Positions 23,701-35,965 of a stretch of 64,000 bases of DNA are shown piece by piece (position 1 is the stretch's first letter; each line of letters starts with the position of its first letter). The position numbers and the translations under genes are program-made. Source of the DNA: Tagetes erecta (taxonomy: Eukaryota; Streptophyta; Magnoliopsida; Asterales; Asteraceae); NCBI GenBank assembly GCA_030867185.1, contig CM061487.1, positions 62,799,000-62,862,999 on the forward strand. Reading direction: 5' to 3'. A model generated the notes under the pieces. That model had not been told where the DNA came from. It worked only from the letters and a program-made list of their open reading frames with translations, and did no database searches.

Positions 23701-24036
23701 TTAAAGAGATTTATACGAAATGCTTTGCCTTAGACAGGATCTCCGTGATACAGGCGTTCCCCCTTCCGGATTGCACACGTTCCCACGTTTTCAAACTTAC
23801 TTAAGACGATGACGAGATTCCACAAAGAGAAGATCCCAATCGTACAGACGAGTCTCTTGTAGCTCCTTCGCGAAATCGGATAAGAAATGAGATTAAGAAA
23901 AGCATAGAAAGGTTCGTAGAAGAAAAACAAATAAGTTCAAAAGAATTCCTAAGTACATCTATTTGCACTAAGGACTCTTAGGTTATAGTCTAGGACAGTG
24001 TGTTTCTAATACCCTATCCTAGTTCCCTATAACCAT
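20777..24036 (-). other. LARD internal region, largely non-coding
   Basis: AT-rich with no open frame longer than about 80 codons except the integrase remnant. It includes TA-rich runs (22365-22390, 22447-22468) and a stretch with recurring CATAGAA/TTAGAAAC words (23280-23560). The segment next to the PBS (23640-23930) is less AT-rich and may be the leader or packaging region. Confidence 0.7.
20886..21119 (-). pseudogene. Decayed integrase C-terminus / chromodomain-like remnant
   Basis: A 77-codon frame with HPVFHVSNTKKYLSDKN, LEIMDHEVKQLKRNQIPIV and flanking residues. It lines up with HDTFHVSNLKKCLSDEA and VEIMNRQVKKLRRSHILIV at the end of element A pol. It sits where the end of pol should be, just upstream of the PPT, and is the only recognisable gypsy coding trace in this element. 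Everything N-terminal (gag, PR, RT, RH and the integrase core) is missing. Confidence 0.75.
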
Positions 24037-24052
24037 GGCTCTGATACCAAAC
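24037..24052 (-). other. LARD primer-binding site
   Basis: On the minus strand TTGGTATCAGAGCCATGG follows the LTR terminus, complementary to initiator tRNA-Met. Confidence 0.9.
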
Positions 24053-26884
24053 TGTGACACCCCGCCCGGCGGCGGAAAACACCGGGCGCGTCAAGTGAAT
24101 CGGATATCAGTAGTACAAAGCACATGGCACACTAATTTCATATTTTAATATTAATTGAGCAATAATGTCGTGACATAAAGAAGCATTCAATAGTCATAAA
24201 AACCGTAATAGAAACCGACAATTACATATCATTTATTGTCTTTTTATTCTAGGTCCGAAGCATCCTACGTGTCTTGTACCAAAACTGTAACAAACTTCAC
24301 CTGAAAAACGTGTAAAATAAGTTAGCTAAAGAATTAGCTAGTGAGTAAAACACAATTAATAGTACATAGTATAAAATCCGAGATCATTATAGATTGTGTT
24401 TCGCAATCTCATGTGCATAGCAATTTCAGCATATATCTCAACCATGACCATAGAATCACATAGAAACAAGTATCATAGACCCCGCAGGGTTACCTTTAGC
24501 AACAAGTCATGAGGAACCAACTCATGTTACATTTATTGATAACCATCGTTTAACCGTCATTTAACCGTCTCGATATGTAAGTTATCAAAAATGTTTAAGC
24601 ATCTAAGGGACATAGCAACGTAGCAACAAGTATCACAGTATAGCAACAGTAACTATCCTAAAGAATCAACCAAAGAATCGCCGGGTCAGAATCACCTATC
24701 AGGCCATTAATGTAGGTGGGCTTGTCAAGCCATTAGCGCTAACATCGTCCGGTGGAAATTACAAGATAATATAACTAATATTGACTATCACACAATTTTG
24801 CTACATGCGGCCAAACACGATTAACACATCTAATGATCTCATTTTCGAAAATAGAAACATCAAAAGAAACCGTTGTATTATAGAAACACGCATTTCAGCC
24901 CCAAAAACGTAAACAGTAAAAAGGGGAGTGAGTTTACTCACCTTGAAATGCAATAAGTATCGAACCGTTAGAAACGCAGCTAAAAAGCACCGAGGGTTGC
25001 CCAAACATTAGTACCACCTAATTTATTGGGAAAAACCCTAACTTAGAAACGAAACAATAGTAACAAGAATCAAAAGTCCGAGATCTAGGGTTTCAGATTT
25101 GGGATTTAGGGCTTTAAATCACAAAATGGAAATTAGGGTTTTAAAATACAATTTGGGATTTAGGGTTTTAAAGTACCAATTGAAAATTAGGGTTTCAAAA
25201 TATAATTTGGGAATTTAGGGTTTTAAAGTACCAATTGAAAATTAGGGTTTCAAAATATAATTTGGGAAATTAGGGTTTTAAAGTGCCAATTGAAAATTTG
25301 GGAATTTAGGGTTTTGAAATACAATTTGGAAAATTAGGGTTTCAAAATAGAATTTGGGAAATTAGGGTTTTAAAATATGATTCAGGAATTTAGGTACAAG
25401 ATGTCGTTTGTGTTTTCGTATAGTATATATATATTTGTTTTTATAAGGTTTAAACCATTAGAATATATTTAACATAACATGGATATTATTTGGTTTATTT
25501 GAAATAAAGCTTAATGTTTAAAAGTATGTAAAAATGTGAAAAAATAAGAAAAACAGGCCATGGGACTCGAACCCATGGCCATTGCATTCAACGTGCAACA
25601 GCTAAGCCACCAGACCAATACGACTTTTGTTTAATTAATCTGATTTTTAATTATTTTGTATTGTGTTTACAAACAAAACCCATTTCAACCTTAAGCCCTA
25701 GATTCAAGAATCATCAAATTCGTTTTATCCTGTTGATCTCATCAAGAAAAAGTATAGGGCTTTTGATCTACGATACAACACGAGCATTTTGATATAAAAC
25801 ACTTACTTGTTTTTCTACGAATTTGATCGATGAGACGATGAACAAAAGGCGACGGCTTTGAGGATCAACCTTGAGTTTGTGATGTTTTTGTTTGCAATTA
25901 GGATATCAAAGAACTAGAGTAGTCAATAGGCATTGTGTTATCAGTATTCGGTTTGACTAGTTGTGTTTAGAAACTGTCAAGAACGTTTGAGATTGATTGC
26001 GAGTGAAGTGAATCGATTTGGTGATTATTTTGGCGTTTTAATTCCGATTATAATGCATAGTCAGTTTCTATTCAATGCCCTGAACGACTCGGTTGATCCA
26101 ATTTATTGGATTAGTGCGTTTCTGGTCGATTCAACAAATGGGTTTTGAAACCAAAATTTGATTTGCAATTACACCCAAAATCCAGTGATTAAACGAAGAA
26201 TTGAAGATGGTGTGGTGTTCGAAACTTGCATACAAGGATTTCTATGGTTTTAATTCGGTTTTTAAGTGTTAAAATCGAGTAGATAGACCTCGCCGGAAAA
26301 TATGAAGCTCCGGCCAAGGTGGCCGGAAAATTTGGTACCGGAAACACGGGGTCAGCATGGGTGGGGGTTGGGTTATGCATATTTTACACTTTAGTCCCTG
26401 GACTTTCGGGTTATTGATTTAGTTATTATAAGTTTTTAAAAAAAATAGTTTGTAACTTGACAGTTTTGGCACAAAGTTAATTATATATATATTTTAACAA
26501 ACTAACTTAACTGAATTGAAACGTAACAATTATATAAGTGACGTTTTTATGGTTTTAGCTCGTTTAAGCCGTTAAGAGATTATTTCGAGACTTGGAGGCG
26601 TTTTGGTCTAATGTTTTTACAAATTTTCTTTTACGAACAATATATATATTTATCTACATATATATATTTTGAGATTTATAGTTCCACCATTATTTATTCG
26701 ATATACGTGGACGTTTTGAAATGTGAAATTAATTGAGACGGGAACAACGTAGAGTCAATGTGTTTATTTATAATAATAATAATAATAAACGTTACTCTTG
26801 AAGATAAATACGATTACAATTGAAAAGATAACAACTTCGGGTTCGAGTCGGGCATTCGGGTTCGGGTTTGGGGCAGATGTCACA
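24053..26884 (-). repeat. LARD 5' LTR
   Basis: 2832 bp, the same length as the 3' LTR, with four differences seen. Its telo-box array lies at 25080-25384 and its tRNA-like module at 25553-25616. Confidence 0.95.
25553..25616 (-). repeat. tRNA-like module, second LTR copy
   Basis: Identical to 19431-19494, with the same A box, anticodon-like arm and T arm. Confidence 0.7.
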
Positions 26885-26889
26885 TTTTT

Positions 26890-27896
26890 AAGGTTTAGTT
26901 CATTACCTATCGAGCTTTTCTTACCATAACTTTTGTAACCTGTTGTCTACTAGTTTTTATCAGGTTTCGGTTCCAAAACAGAAAGATTTTCGGAGTTGTC
27001 AATATTAGTCCCTTAAGTTTCAAAAATGACACTTTTAATCCCAAAATTTCGTATTTTGACGCTTTTTGGCCCAACAAGGGTCCATACTCATTTTATAAGT
27101 CTAATATACTTATTTGAGTCATATTATAACCAAAAATTTCAGAAAAGTTTATATGTTATGAAAATATACATTTCGGTTTTACCGGTTACGGTAAAACCGT
27201 CATATTACGTGTTAAAAATCCATTTTCTCAACCACTTGACTCAAGACTTCAAAAATTAGTATAATGGGTTCACATTAGTGTATATAATCTGTAAATAACA
27301 AGTTTTTAGGTTATAAGTACAAAAATCTCAAGTTTTACACAAAACCGTTAAAAACACGTCTTAACCGTAACCGTAAGGTCAAATATATGGTTTCCCACTT
27401 TTTATGACAAAAATATGTTTTAGTCATCATATACTACTGGAAAATACTAACTTTATGATTTTTAACCTTTTTGATTAATTATTAGGATTTATTCACGAAA
27501 ATGTGTATTTTAGTGATTATTTTCACTAATAAATTTGTATAAAATACATTTTAAGGCAATAAATCATGAAAATTATTTTCTATCACCAAAATATGTCTAT
27601 AAAGGCCTGGAGCTAACAAAATTTCGGTTTCATAATGTTTGGTGCAAATTTGTAGTTTTAAGGCTTACCGGGTGCTCGGTTTTTGTATCTTTTTACTAGT
27701 TTAATGCTCGTTTTGTTACATCCAACCCAAGTCACGATTTTTACACTATATTTCCAGCCCATTTTCATATTCAAATCTGAAAGTTATGTTGGTGTTCATA
27801 TTCATCTCTTTTTCGGGTTTTGAAGTGTTCAAAATCATTATTTACATCAATGTAATCTACATAGTTTTGTACCAAACCAAACCAAAACTTATTATA
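26890..27896 (-). repeat. 5' LTR of element A, outer part, truncated
   Basis: Continues the LTR interrupted at 17930 and matches 31204-32217 of the complete copy. It stops in ATATCTTTTA and passes directly into gag sequence of a second element copy. The last ~1.2 kb of the LTR is missing. Confidence 0.9.
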
Positions 27897-28339
27897 TCTT
27901 TTAGTGAAAGGGTGGCAAACTTCACCATATTCTCGTTCTTACATTCACTGATGTCCAACACCGCTTCAATTTCATCTAACCACCTAAGAGTTTCAATCCC
28001 TCCTTCGTAACCCCGAAGTTCCCTTGGCTTACATGCCATGAAAGTTTTGTAGGAGCAACCATTCCTTATTTCTGTGTCATTCTCCTCTTCTTCCTCGCGT
28101 CCTCCACCCCCTCCATTATCAGTTTCACGCTCCGCATTAATTTGCGCGATAATGGTAGGGATGGCGTTAGCAATTTGTTGTGCAACTAGGTTTGCAATTC
28201 GTTCGTCCTCGTGGTTTGTTCCACCTTCACGGGTGTCGTCATCACGGTTCTTAATTTCAGGAGTAGGTTGTCGGTCACCAACTCCTCCCCTAGTTCCCAT
28301 CCTACGACCACCACGTGCAGCTTGTCGTCTTGGAGGCAT
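27897..28339 (-). pseudogene. Gag fragment, second copy
   Basis: Starts at the ATG at 28337-28339 (MPPRRQAARG) and runs about 148 codons to the junction, matching the gag N-terminus of element A through SLKG. Compared with element A it has 11 extra codons after AARG (GRRMGTRGGV region). It lacks capsid C-terminus, knuckles and everything downstream; past the junction the frame enters LTR sequence. Confidence 0.88.
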
Positions 28340-28806
28340 TCTGATGAAACACACGATATTAGCATCTAGAAGATTTTTAAATTTTTGTCTCAACATTTGT
28401 ATCATTCAATTCCTAAAGGTCTTATTACCATGTTCGGTTCGTGGCTACACTTAGAACATATGAGGTCATATGGTTACTTATCTTTAAAACAATACAATTT
28501 GTGTATTCAAACATTTGAAATTTTCATTTGTACCTGCAATAACGTTAGTCTCATACAGTCGTGTATTAGGCAAACATAACACAAATATCACATAAAATAA
28601 TTGGTTCGTAAATGACACAAATAAATAACCAAGAGATTTTGTCTCTTTCATTCAAAAACCAAAACTTAGGGCACTATAACCCGTGCCCCATAAAGGAATG
28701 TCAAAACCACAACAATTGTCTCAATGCAAGTACCACAATAGTCATAATAGTAAAATATTAAAAATAAAGTCTCATATGGCGTTTCCCAAGTGTTCACCCG
28801 CTACTA
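28340..28806 (-). other. Spacer between gag and the extra ORF, second copy
   Basis: About 470 bp, nearly identical to 15065-15532. No gene seen. Confidence 0.65.
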
Positions 28807-29511
28807 TCATCCCTTTTTGTTCCAGTTCCACTGCCACGGCCAGCCGAACCCCTTCTTTTTCTTTTGTTCCACATTGATCCTTTGCACACCCGAATTCGCC
28901 GCATGGGCAGTAAGGAATGACGAAGTTGCCGTACGAGAGACTTCATCTAATGAACGCCTATGAGCTACTTGGTCCTGGCGCATGATATCCATTTGCGCCT
29001 TTAACTGCTCGTAATCACTTGCCCTCCGACTTGACTGCGCGTAGGGATCTCCCATGCGAATCGTAGAGGGATCTCCGTGCACACTGTGTCGGGGTGGCAC
29101 CCAGGAGCTAGCAGACGGGTCTCTACGGGTTTGCACGGGACACCATGGTTCGGGGATGGGATTCATTCGAGGTGGCTCCCTTGGCGGTATTCGAAATGAT
29201 ACTAAGGTGCCGGGTCGAACCCTCATCCTCGGCTTCCGAGGAAGGGTTGGGCCATGACCATACGGATACTGGGTTGGAGGTGGGACGTGGGGCGAGTGGG
29301 ACCGGGTACGGCTACGCTGCTGCGGTGACGGTGACGAGTCAGTGTCCTCTGACGGATCCGTATCGGAAGAGGTGATTGGGATACACCCGTGTTCAGTCGG
29401 CGTGTACTCCGGTGTGCCATCCCGATGGAATGATCCGGATGCCCTCCTAACGTGGCCAACGGGCACGGTCTCCTCTTCTGCTAACGCTACGGCTTTTCCT
29501 CTACACACCAT
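28807..29511 (-). CDS. Extra ORF upstream of gag, second copy, 234 aa
   Basis: Full-length copy of the ORF at 15533-16237 with the same chosen start (MVCRGKAVAL) and stop. The visible difference is TATSS for TATSA near residue 205. The Pro/Ser/Arg-rich first part, helical middle and Trp/Lys-rich tail are kept. Two open copies prove only recent common origin; whether the protein is selected needs more copies. Confidence 0.58.
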   Translation of the reverse strand: MVCRGKAVALAEEETVPVGHVRRASGSFHRDGTPEYTPTEHGCIPITSSDTDPSEDTDSSPSPQQRSRTRSHSPHVPPPTQYPYGHGPTLPRKPRMRVRPGTLVSFRIPPREPPRMNPIPEPWCPVQTRRDPSASSWVPPRHSVHGDPSTIRMGDPYAQSSRRASDYEQLKAQMDIMRQDQVAHRRSLDEVSRTATSSFLTAHAANSGVQRINVEQKKKKGFGWPWQWNWNKKG

Positions 29512-29880
29512 TTCCTGTGATGTTTGATTCGAATAAGTATTTGTATCTTCCCGAAGGAGTAAAATAATTGTATATATATAAAAAAAATTGTACACAAACA
29601 AAATGAAATTATAAGAGTAAAAATAAATGTAAGAACAAAAATAAGCTTTGTGAAACACTTTTAAATTTATTACATATGTACAAGCATATTATGAGTTTTT
29701 GGTTGTAACAATTCCTTATTAAAACTTGCGCGTCTAATAAATTCACGATTACGTTGATCAGGTGTAATCGTCAATTTATTTAACCCGTTAGTCCTAATAA
29801 TTCATTATCACAACGAGGTAGTCCTAAGGGTCTCGGTTGTAGCTTAAGTTTCTCCTAAGAGTCTTATTTCCCTACAACCT
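29512..29880 (-). other. Leader, second copy
   Basis: Counterpart of 16238-16605. AT-rich, no gene seen. Confidence 0.5.
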
Positions 29881-29898
29881 TTGGCTCTGATACCAATC
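29881..29898 (-). other. Primer-binding site, second copy
   Basis: TTGGTATCAGAGCCAAAGG on the minus strand, adjoining the LTR end TGACA. Confidence 0.9.
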
Positions 29899-32800
29899 TG
29901 TCAGACCCCAGAGTGTGGGTGACGTGTGACGACTGATAATCAACGAAGTGGCGGAAGCGTACTTCTAATAAACCAAAGATTAAAGGAAATAAGTATGGCA
30001 TTACTTCATTACATATATAAAAATAAGTTTAGTCTCGTCCACTAAGGACGTAAAACGTGTTTTCGAAAAATCAAACGACAGGTGTCTTATCCAAAATACA
30101 TAATATAAAATTGTCTTTTAAGCTTAAACGATGAAATAGTAATGCCATCATAACAGGTTGACTTCTAAGGCTTCTTCCTCTAATGATAGTCAGCTAAGTC
30201 CAACTTCAATTACCTGAAAACATGCTCAAAAGAAAATGGGTCAACAAAAAGTTGGTGAGTTTCAAGTTTATGTTTTAAAATATAATTGTTTGTAAAACAT
30301 GGTTTAATTCGTGATAAAACATGAATATTAATTTCGAGGTGTTCATATAAGGTAAAGAAACCAATGTTTTATGTTGTCTCGCGATGTTACGCAATGAAAT
30401 AATGTTTCGTGACGTTACACAATCAACCCTGTACTTAGCCCGGCATGTGCCTCATCAAATGCCAAAAGAGCCGGGACTAAGCCCAAATACATGTTCCCAC
30501 TCTGCTAGTGTAAGAACACTTGTCTCAGTCAAAACCTGTCACATGCCGCGAACGACCCCTCAGGATCTCAGTGCGGACCCTACCTCTAACGCCATTGATG
30601 TATGGCAAGTAGACACTGCGCGTGGGGGATTCCCCAAGTAGTACTACCCATATAAACAAGCGGTCCATCCCAAAGATAGAATTAATGATCGTGTAAATAA
30701 TTTAGCAGATAGAATCAGATACATCACAAATAGCACATCAAATAACTCAAAAATAGCATATCAAATATATACACTTCAAAACTTTTAAAAATAGCATGCT
30801 TCCATCCCAAAACATTAAGTAAAAAGGGATTCATGAAACTCACCTTGACAATTAAGCAACTAGTCACAAATAAGCAAAACGCCCGAACTTGCTTCTTAGC
30901 AACCTATTATAATGTTGTATACCCATAAGTTTCTATTTTATAAGCTATCATATAACCATGTGATCCCTAAGTGTGTGCAATATTCAAATAGTTCACCTCA
31001 CGGTGTTGCTGTCGAGTTTTATAAAAATAAAGCTTCTTAATTTGGAAAGTCTTAGAGTTTTGGGTTCTTATTATTTATCACTTATCATGACGTGGACCTG
31101 TTCCATGAGTTCCAACTCAGCCCCAAATATTACACTTGTTTTAGATAGCGCGTTTCGGGTGTCGTTAATTAATATTGTTACATGCGCCTAGTTTACAAGT
31201 TTTTAAGGTTTAGTTCATTACCTATCGAGCTTTTCTTACCATAACTTTTGTAACCTGTTGTCTACTAGTTTTTATCAGGTTTCGGTTCCAAAACAGAAAG
31301 ATTTTCGGAGTTGTCAATATTAGTCCCTTAAGTTTCAAAAATGACACTTTTAATCCCAAAATTTCGTATTTTGACGCTTTTTGGCCCAACAAGGGTCCAT
31401 ACTCATTTTATAAGTCTAATATACTTATTTGAGTCATATTATAACCAAAAATTTCAGAAAAGTTTATATGTTATGAAAATATACATTTCGGTTTTACCGG
31501 TTACGGTAAAACCGTCATATTACGTGTTAAAAATCCATTTTCTCAACCACTTGACTCAAGACTTCAAAAATTAGTATAATGGGTTCACATTAGTGTATAT
31601 AATCTGTAAATAACAAGTTTTTAGGTTATAAGTACAAAAATCTCAAGTTTTACACAAAACCGTTAAAAACACGTCTTAACCGTAACCGTAAGGTAAAATA
31701 TATGGTTTCCCACTTTTTATGACAAAAATATGTTTTAGTCATCATATACTACTGGAAAATACTAACTTTATGATTTTTAACCTTTTTGATTAATTATTAG
31801 GATTTATTCACGAAAATGTGTATTTTAGTGATTATTTTCACTAATAAATTTGTATAAAATACATTTTAAGGCAATAAATCATGAAAATTATTTTCTATCA
31901 CCAAAATATGTCTATAAAGGCCTGGAGCTAACAAAATTTAGGTTTCATAATGTTTGGTGCAAATTTGTAGTTTTAAGGCTTACCGGGTGCTCGGTTTTTG
32001 TATCTTTTTACTAGTTTAATGCTCGTTTTGTTACATCCAACCCAAGTCACGATTTTTACACTATATTTCCAGCCCATTTTCATATTCAAATCTGAAAGTT
32101 ATGTTGGTGTTCATATTCATCTCTTTTTCGGGTTTTGAAGTGTTCAAAATCATTATTTACATCAATGTAATCTACATAGTTTTGTACCAAACCAAACCAA
32201 AACTTATTATATCTTTTAACCATGCTTATGAAGGGTTTGTTTACTGTTTTAAAAGGTGTTTTATGTGGGATTTTATAGAGTTTCAAAACAAGGTATTAAA
32301 TGGTGTAAACTAGTGCAAAAATGAAGGTTTCAAGGGTGTTTGGTCGTGTACCAACCTTGGTCCAAGCTTGGCTTCGAGATGAACGACTTGTGGGGCTTCA
32401 AAAGAGCTTGAAGGATGCGTGAAAGCTGCTGGTCGCTACTGTTTCGTACGAAGGGATGAGTGTTTGCAAGATTTAAGTGTCGTAAGTTAAAGGAAAGTAG
32501 CATTTTCGTTACCTATAAGCCTTAGAAATCGATGGATCACTTCAAAAGCTCTTGTAGAAAACTTGAGTGAGTGTTGTTGCAGATTGTTGAGTGTGCTTTG
32601 TGTGATTTCGTATGGTAGGTTGAGAGAGAGAGATGGAAATTAATAAATGGGAGATAGTGTGTTTGTAGAGGTTGAGTGTTTAGTTGATGTGTTGAAATGA
32701 AAGGTGGTAGGTTGGGATATGGATCTCGACTGAAGTGAAGGAAGAAAAAAAAGAGCAATAATTGAGTCAAACAATGTTTTATCATTGATAGACCATGGAG

Positions 32801-33397
32801 GTGCCTTGTATGGTTTGTTTTAAAGTTTTCAAATTTAATTTAAGTGTAAGAGTGTGTATGAATATATGGGAACTAGTAACCGTAAATTTATGTGTGTACA
32901 CATATATTAGTGTCTTTAATCAATGAGTTATTTAGTTTAATATTGGTAGGTGATTTTGTGGTTTTAAATTGAGTTGGTAGTATTTTCGGTGGGTATTACG
33001 TTAGTATAATATGATTTGGAAGCAAATTTAGGATATATGTATGGGGTTTTCAATGTGTTCTTGTGGTATATACATATTACTCCATTGTTTTGCTTGTATA
33101 AGTGTCGGTTAATTCTGTATGTTTGTTTGCTAAAACTAAAACTTATACTAAAGCATTATTTCACTATCGTCTCTATTAATTTTGTTAGCCTAACACATGT
33201 CATTAAAAAAAAATCATCTAGTCATAAACAAATACACGTGTACAAATAGTATCCGGGTAACACTAAAATAATATTTTGTCTCTTAAATATTCGTTTGCAC
33301 CTAAATCATGGTTATTTAAAGTAATCACAAGTAATCGTATTATAATTATCTAATAATGACTAAGGTTAAGGTGGGACCTGATAGTCGGGTTGTCACA
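29899..33397 (-). repeat. Complete 3.5-kb LTR of the element A family
   Basis: 3499 bp; on the minus strand it begins TGTGACAACCCGAC and ends GGGGTCTGACA. This is the reference for the two incomplete LTRs. It contains the hairpin CGGTTTTACC/GGTAAAACCG (31489-31514), a CT-rich minus-strand stretch near 32590-32640 that resembles a transcript leader, and a GC-richer segment near 30430-30640. No gene. Confidence 0.95.
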
Positions 33398-35965
33398 AAA
33401 CGCATATTTTAATATCATTGAAGTAATAATGTCGTGACATAAATGTAGCAATAAATAGTCTTAAAACCGTAATAAAAGCCGACAATAATAAAGTTTATTT
33501 AATTCTAGGTCCAAAACATCCTAAATGTGTTGAAGCCTAAAAGTTTGAAACTCCACCTGAAATACGTGTAAAATAAGTTAGCTAAAGAATTAGCTAGTGA
33601 GTAAAACACAGTTAATAGTAAATAATATGAAATCCGAGATCATTATAAATATGTTTCGCAATCTTATGTGTATAGCAATTTCATCATATATATCTCAACC
33701 GTGACAACGAAACACACAACGAATCCAAACAACCTTGAACCTCGTAAAGTAACTTTAGCAACAAGTCATGAGAACCACTCATGTTACAAATACTGATAAC
33801 TATCGTTTAACCGTCATTTAACCGTCTCGATTTACATGTTATCAATAAATGTCTAAGCATCTAAAGGGACATCGCAACATAGTAACAAGCATCACATATA
33901 GTACCAAGTAACAAACAAATCAACCAAAGAATCGCCGGGTCAAATCACCTATCAGGCCATTAATGTAGGTGGGCTTGTCAAGCCATTAGCGCTAATATCA
34001 TACCGGTGGAAATTACAAGATAATATAAATACTATTGTCTAACACATAATTTCTCATCATGCGGCCAAACAAGATTAACACATCTAATGATCTCATTTTG
34101 AAAAATAAAAACAAAAGAAACGAAACCGTAGTATAATATCGAAACGCATATTTCAGCCCCAAAAGCAAAACAGTAAAAAGGGGAGTGAGTTTACTCACCT
34201 TGAAATGCAAATAATATCGAATCACTAGAAACGCAGCTAAAAAGAACCGAGGGTTGTCCAAATATTAGTACCACCTAAATAATTAGGAAAAACCCTAACT
34301 TAGAAACAAAAACAATAGCAACAAGAATCAAAATCTGAGATCTAGGGTTTCGGATTTAGAATTTAGGGTTTTAGGTTTAGGGTTCTAAAATACCAATTGA
34401 AAATTAGGGTTTGAAAATACAAATTGGGAGTTTATATGAATCGGAATTCGTATTTTCGTATCGATTATATTTTATACAAATCCATTTTTGGTTTTATAAT
34501 TGAAATAGTATTATGATTTGCATATATATTAAACTTATAATTTTAAGCTTTAGGAATATATATTTAACTTAAAATATGGTATTTAGGTTATTAGAAAATT
34601 TTAGATTAATGTTTAAAGTGTTTAAATTATAAAAATATAAGAAAGTGAGGCAACAGGTTTCGAACTCGTGACCTCTGTGTGCACAACAAACAGCCTCCAC
34701 CACTAGACCAGATCTTCGGTTTGTTATTAAAACCACTTTTTAATTATTTTAACTTGTTATAGCTAACAATACTCATTCCCACATAAACCCTAGAACAAAG
34801 ATCAATCCAATTCGTCCAAACCTGTTAATAAAATCCCAAATCAACAGAGGGCTATTGATCTACGTTGTAATACGAGAATTTTGATGTAAAGAACTTACGG
34901 ATTGATGTCGAGTTGGTACAGGTTCGAGTAGGAGAACGAGTCGACTGGTTTGGATCAAAATTTGTAAATCTGGAATGATATGAGATAAAATTGATGATTG
35001 GGGAAGATGTAATTGATCAAGAGGAATCAAAAGAGTATAAACTATACCTGAGATGGTGACCGGAAAGTGATGAACACGAGGTCGCCGGAATATGGTTTTT
35101 GGGTGTTCGATTTTGATAATTTTTGAGAGGAACAGAATGTTTTGGTGCTTAGGAAATGTGAACCGAGTATGATGGATGGTTCGAGTGTATCAGAATGATG
35201 TAATTGCAAGGTATTGAGTTATTTGCGGAAATGGTTAATTACAATTTGACAAAATTAGTCCAATTCTCGCGATGATTAGGCTGTAAACAAGTATCACGGG
35301 TTCGAAACTTGGTAACAGTGGTTTAGGAAAGCTTTGATTGATTCGAAATTGGTAAAAAAAACGCGTGAAAATGGTCCTGCCGGAGTCGCCGGAAAGGCTG
35401 CCGGCGAAACAGCCGGAAGTGCGGGGTTTTTGGAGGGGCTGGGCTGGGTTAATAATATATTTACAAAATTGGACCTTGTAGTTTCATTATATTTTTTTTA
35501 GATAGTATAAATTTTAATATAAGTTTTAAAGTTTAAAGTTTCAGCCCAAAGTTAGTTTATAAATTTTATTAACTAACTAACTTAACGGAGTTGAGACGTA
35601 ACGTTTTTATAAGTGTCGTTTTTATATCTTTAGCTTGTTTAGTTTGTTAATAGACTGTTCTTAGGCTTAGAAGCGTTTTTGTTAACAAATTTTTTTTATT
35701 AAATCTCTTTTATACACTATTAATATTTATTTATTTTGAGATTTAATTTATTACATCTTAGTAACTTTGGTAAACGTAGATATTTTTGCGAGGTAAAAAC
35801 GATCGATTAAATGAGATAAGGATAACGTAAAGTCCGACGTATTTATTATTAATCATAACGAACGTTACATTTTTTTTAAAAAAAATAAATACAAGTACAT
35901 TAAAGCTTGATGACTTCAGATTCAAGTCGGGCATTCGGATTTAGGGTTTTGGGGCAGATGTCACA
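33398..35965 (-). repeat. Diverged LTR of the LARD family, truncated
   Basis: Aligns by eye with 18015-20762 (GTCGTGACATAAA, TCACCTATCAGGCCATTAATGT, GGGGAGTGAGTTTACTCACC, GGGGCAGATGTCACA), but with many differences and indels. It lacks the first ~80 bp (including TGTGACACCCCG), which are cut off by the LTR ending at 33397. No PPT or PBS adjoins it, so it is a solo or orphaned LTR, clearly older than the LARD at 17931-26884. It carries a decayed telo-box array and tRNA-like module. Confidence 0.85.
34649..34710 (-). repeat. Diverged tRNA-like module
   Basis: On the minus strand TCTAGTGGTGGAGGC and GAGTTCGAAACC resemble tRNA A and B boxes, at the same place in the LTR as 19431-19494. The arms are less well paired than in the young copies. 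Confidence 0.55.

Larger units (their letters stand above)
17931..26884 (-). mobile_element. LARD-like non-autonomous gypsy retrotransposon
   Basis: 8954 bp, flanked by TTTTT (17926-17930 and 26885-26889) inside the 5' LTR of element A. Two 2832-bp LTRs (17931-20762 and 24053-26884) flank a 3290-bp internal region with no intact gene. The PBS is at 24037-24052 and the PPT at 20763-20775, both in minus orientation. Four substitutions between the LTRs were found by eye (near 18628, 20440, 20452 and 20617), so the insertion is very young. Only a decayed integrase C-terminus remains (20886-21119). Long LTRs around a non-coding interior fit the LARD class. Mobilisation would need proteins from an autonomous gypsy relative. 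Confidence 0.94.
1..27896 (-). mobile_element. Ty3/Gypsy chromovirus (Tekay/Del-like), element A, nested and chimeric
   Basis: Minus-strand LTR retrotransposon read from high to low coordinates: 5' LTR (26890-27896 plus 16625-17930), PBS, extra ORF, gag-pol, PPT, 3' LTR (1-2442, running off the window). Order PR-RT-RH-INT, a chromodomain-like pol tail and about 3.5 kb LTRs point to the Tekay (Del) chromovirus lineage. The coding frame is continuous once the plus-strand element at 3155-11183 is subtracted, so A was probably coding-competent when hit. A second insertion (17931-26884) splits the 5' LTR, and the outer part of that LTR is lost at 27896, where it is fused to a second copy. Lineage is inferred from motifs and LTR length, not from a tree. 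Confidence 0.9.
27897..33397 (-). mobile_element. Second, truncated copy of the element A family
   Basis: Contains, in minus orientation, a complete 5' LTR (29899-33397), PBS, leader, extra ORF, spacer and the first ~148 codons of gag. All of pol and the 3' LTR are absent. The left edge is a microhomology junction (TTTA) with the truncated LTR of element A. The arrangement looks like an LTR-internal-LTR-internal-LTR tandem from recombination between family members, followed by a deletion. Confidence 0.88.
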
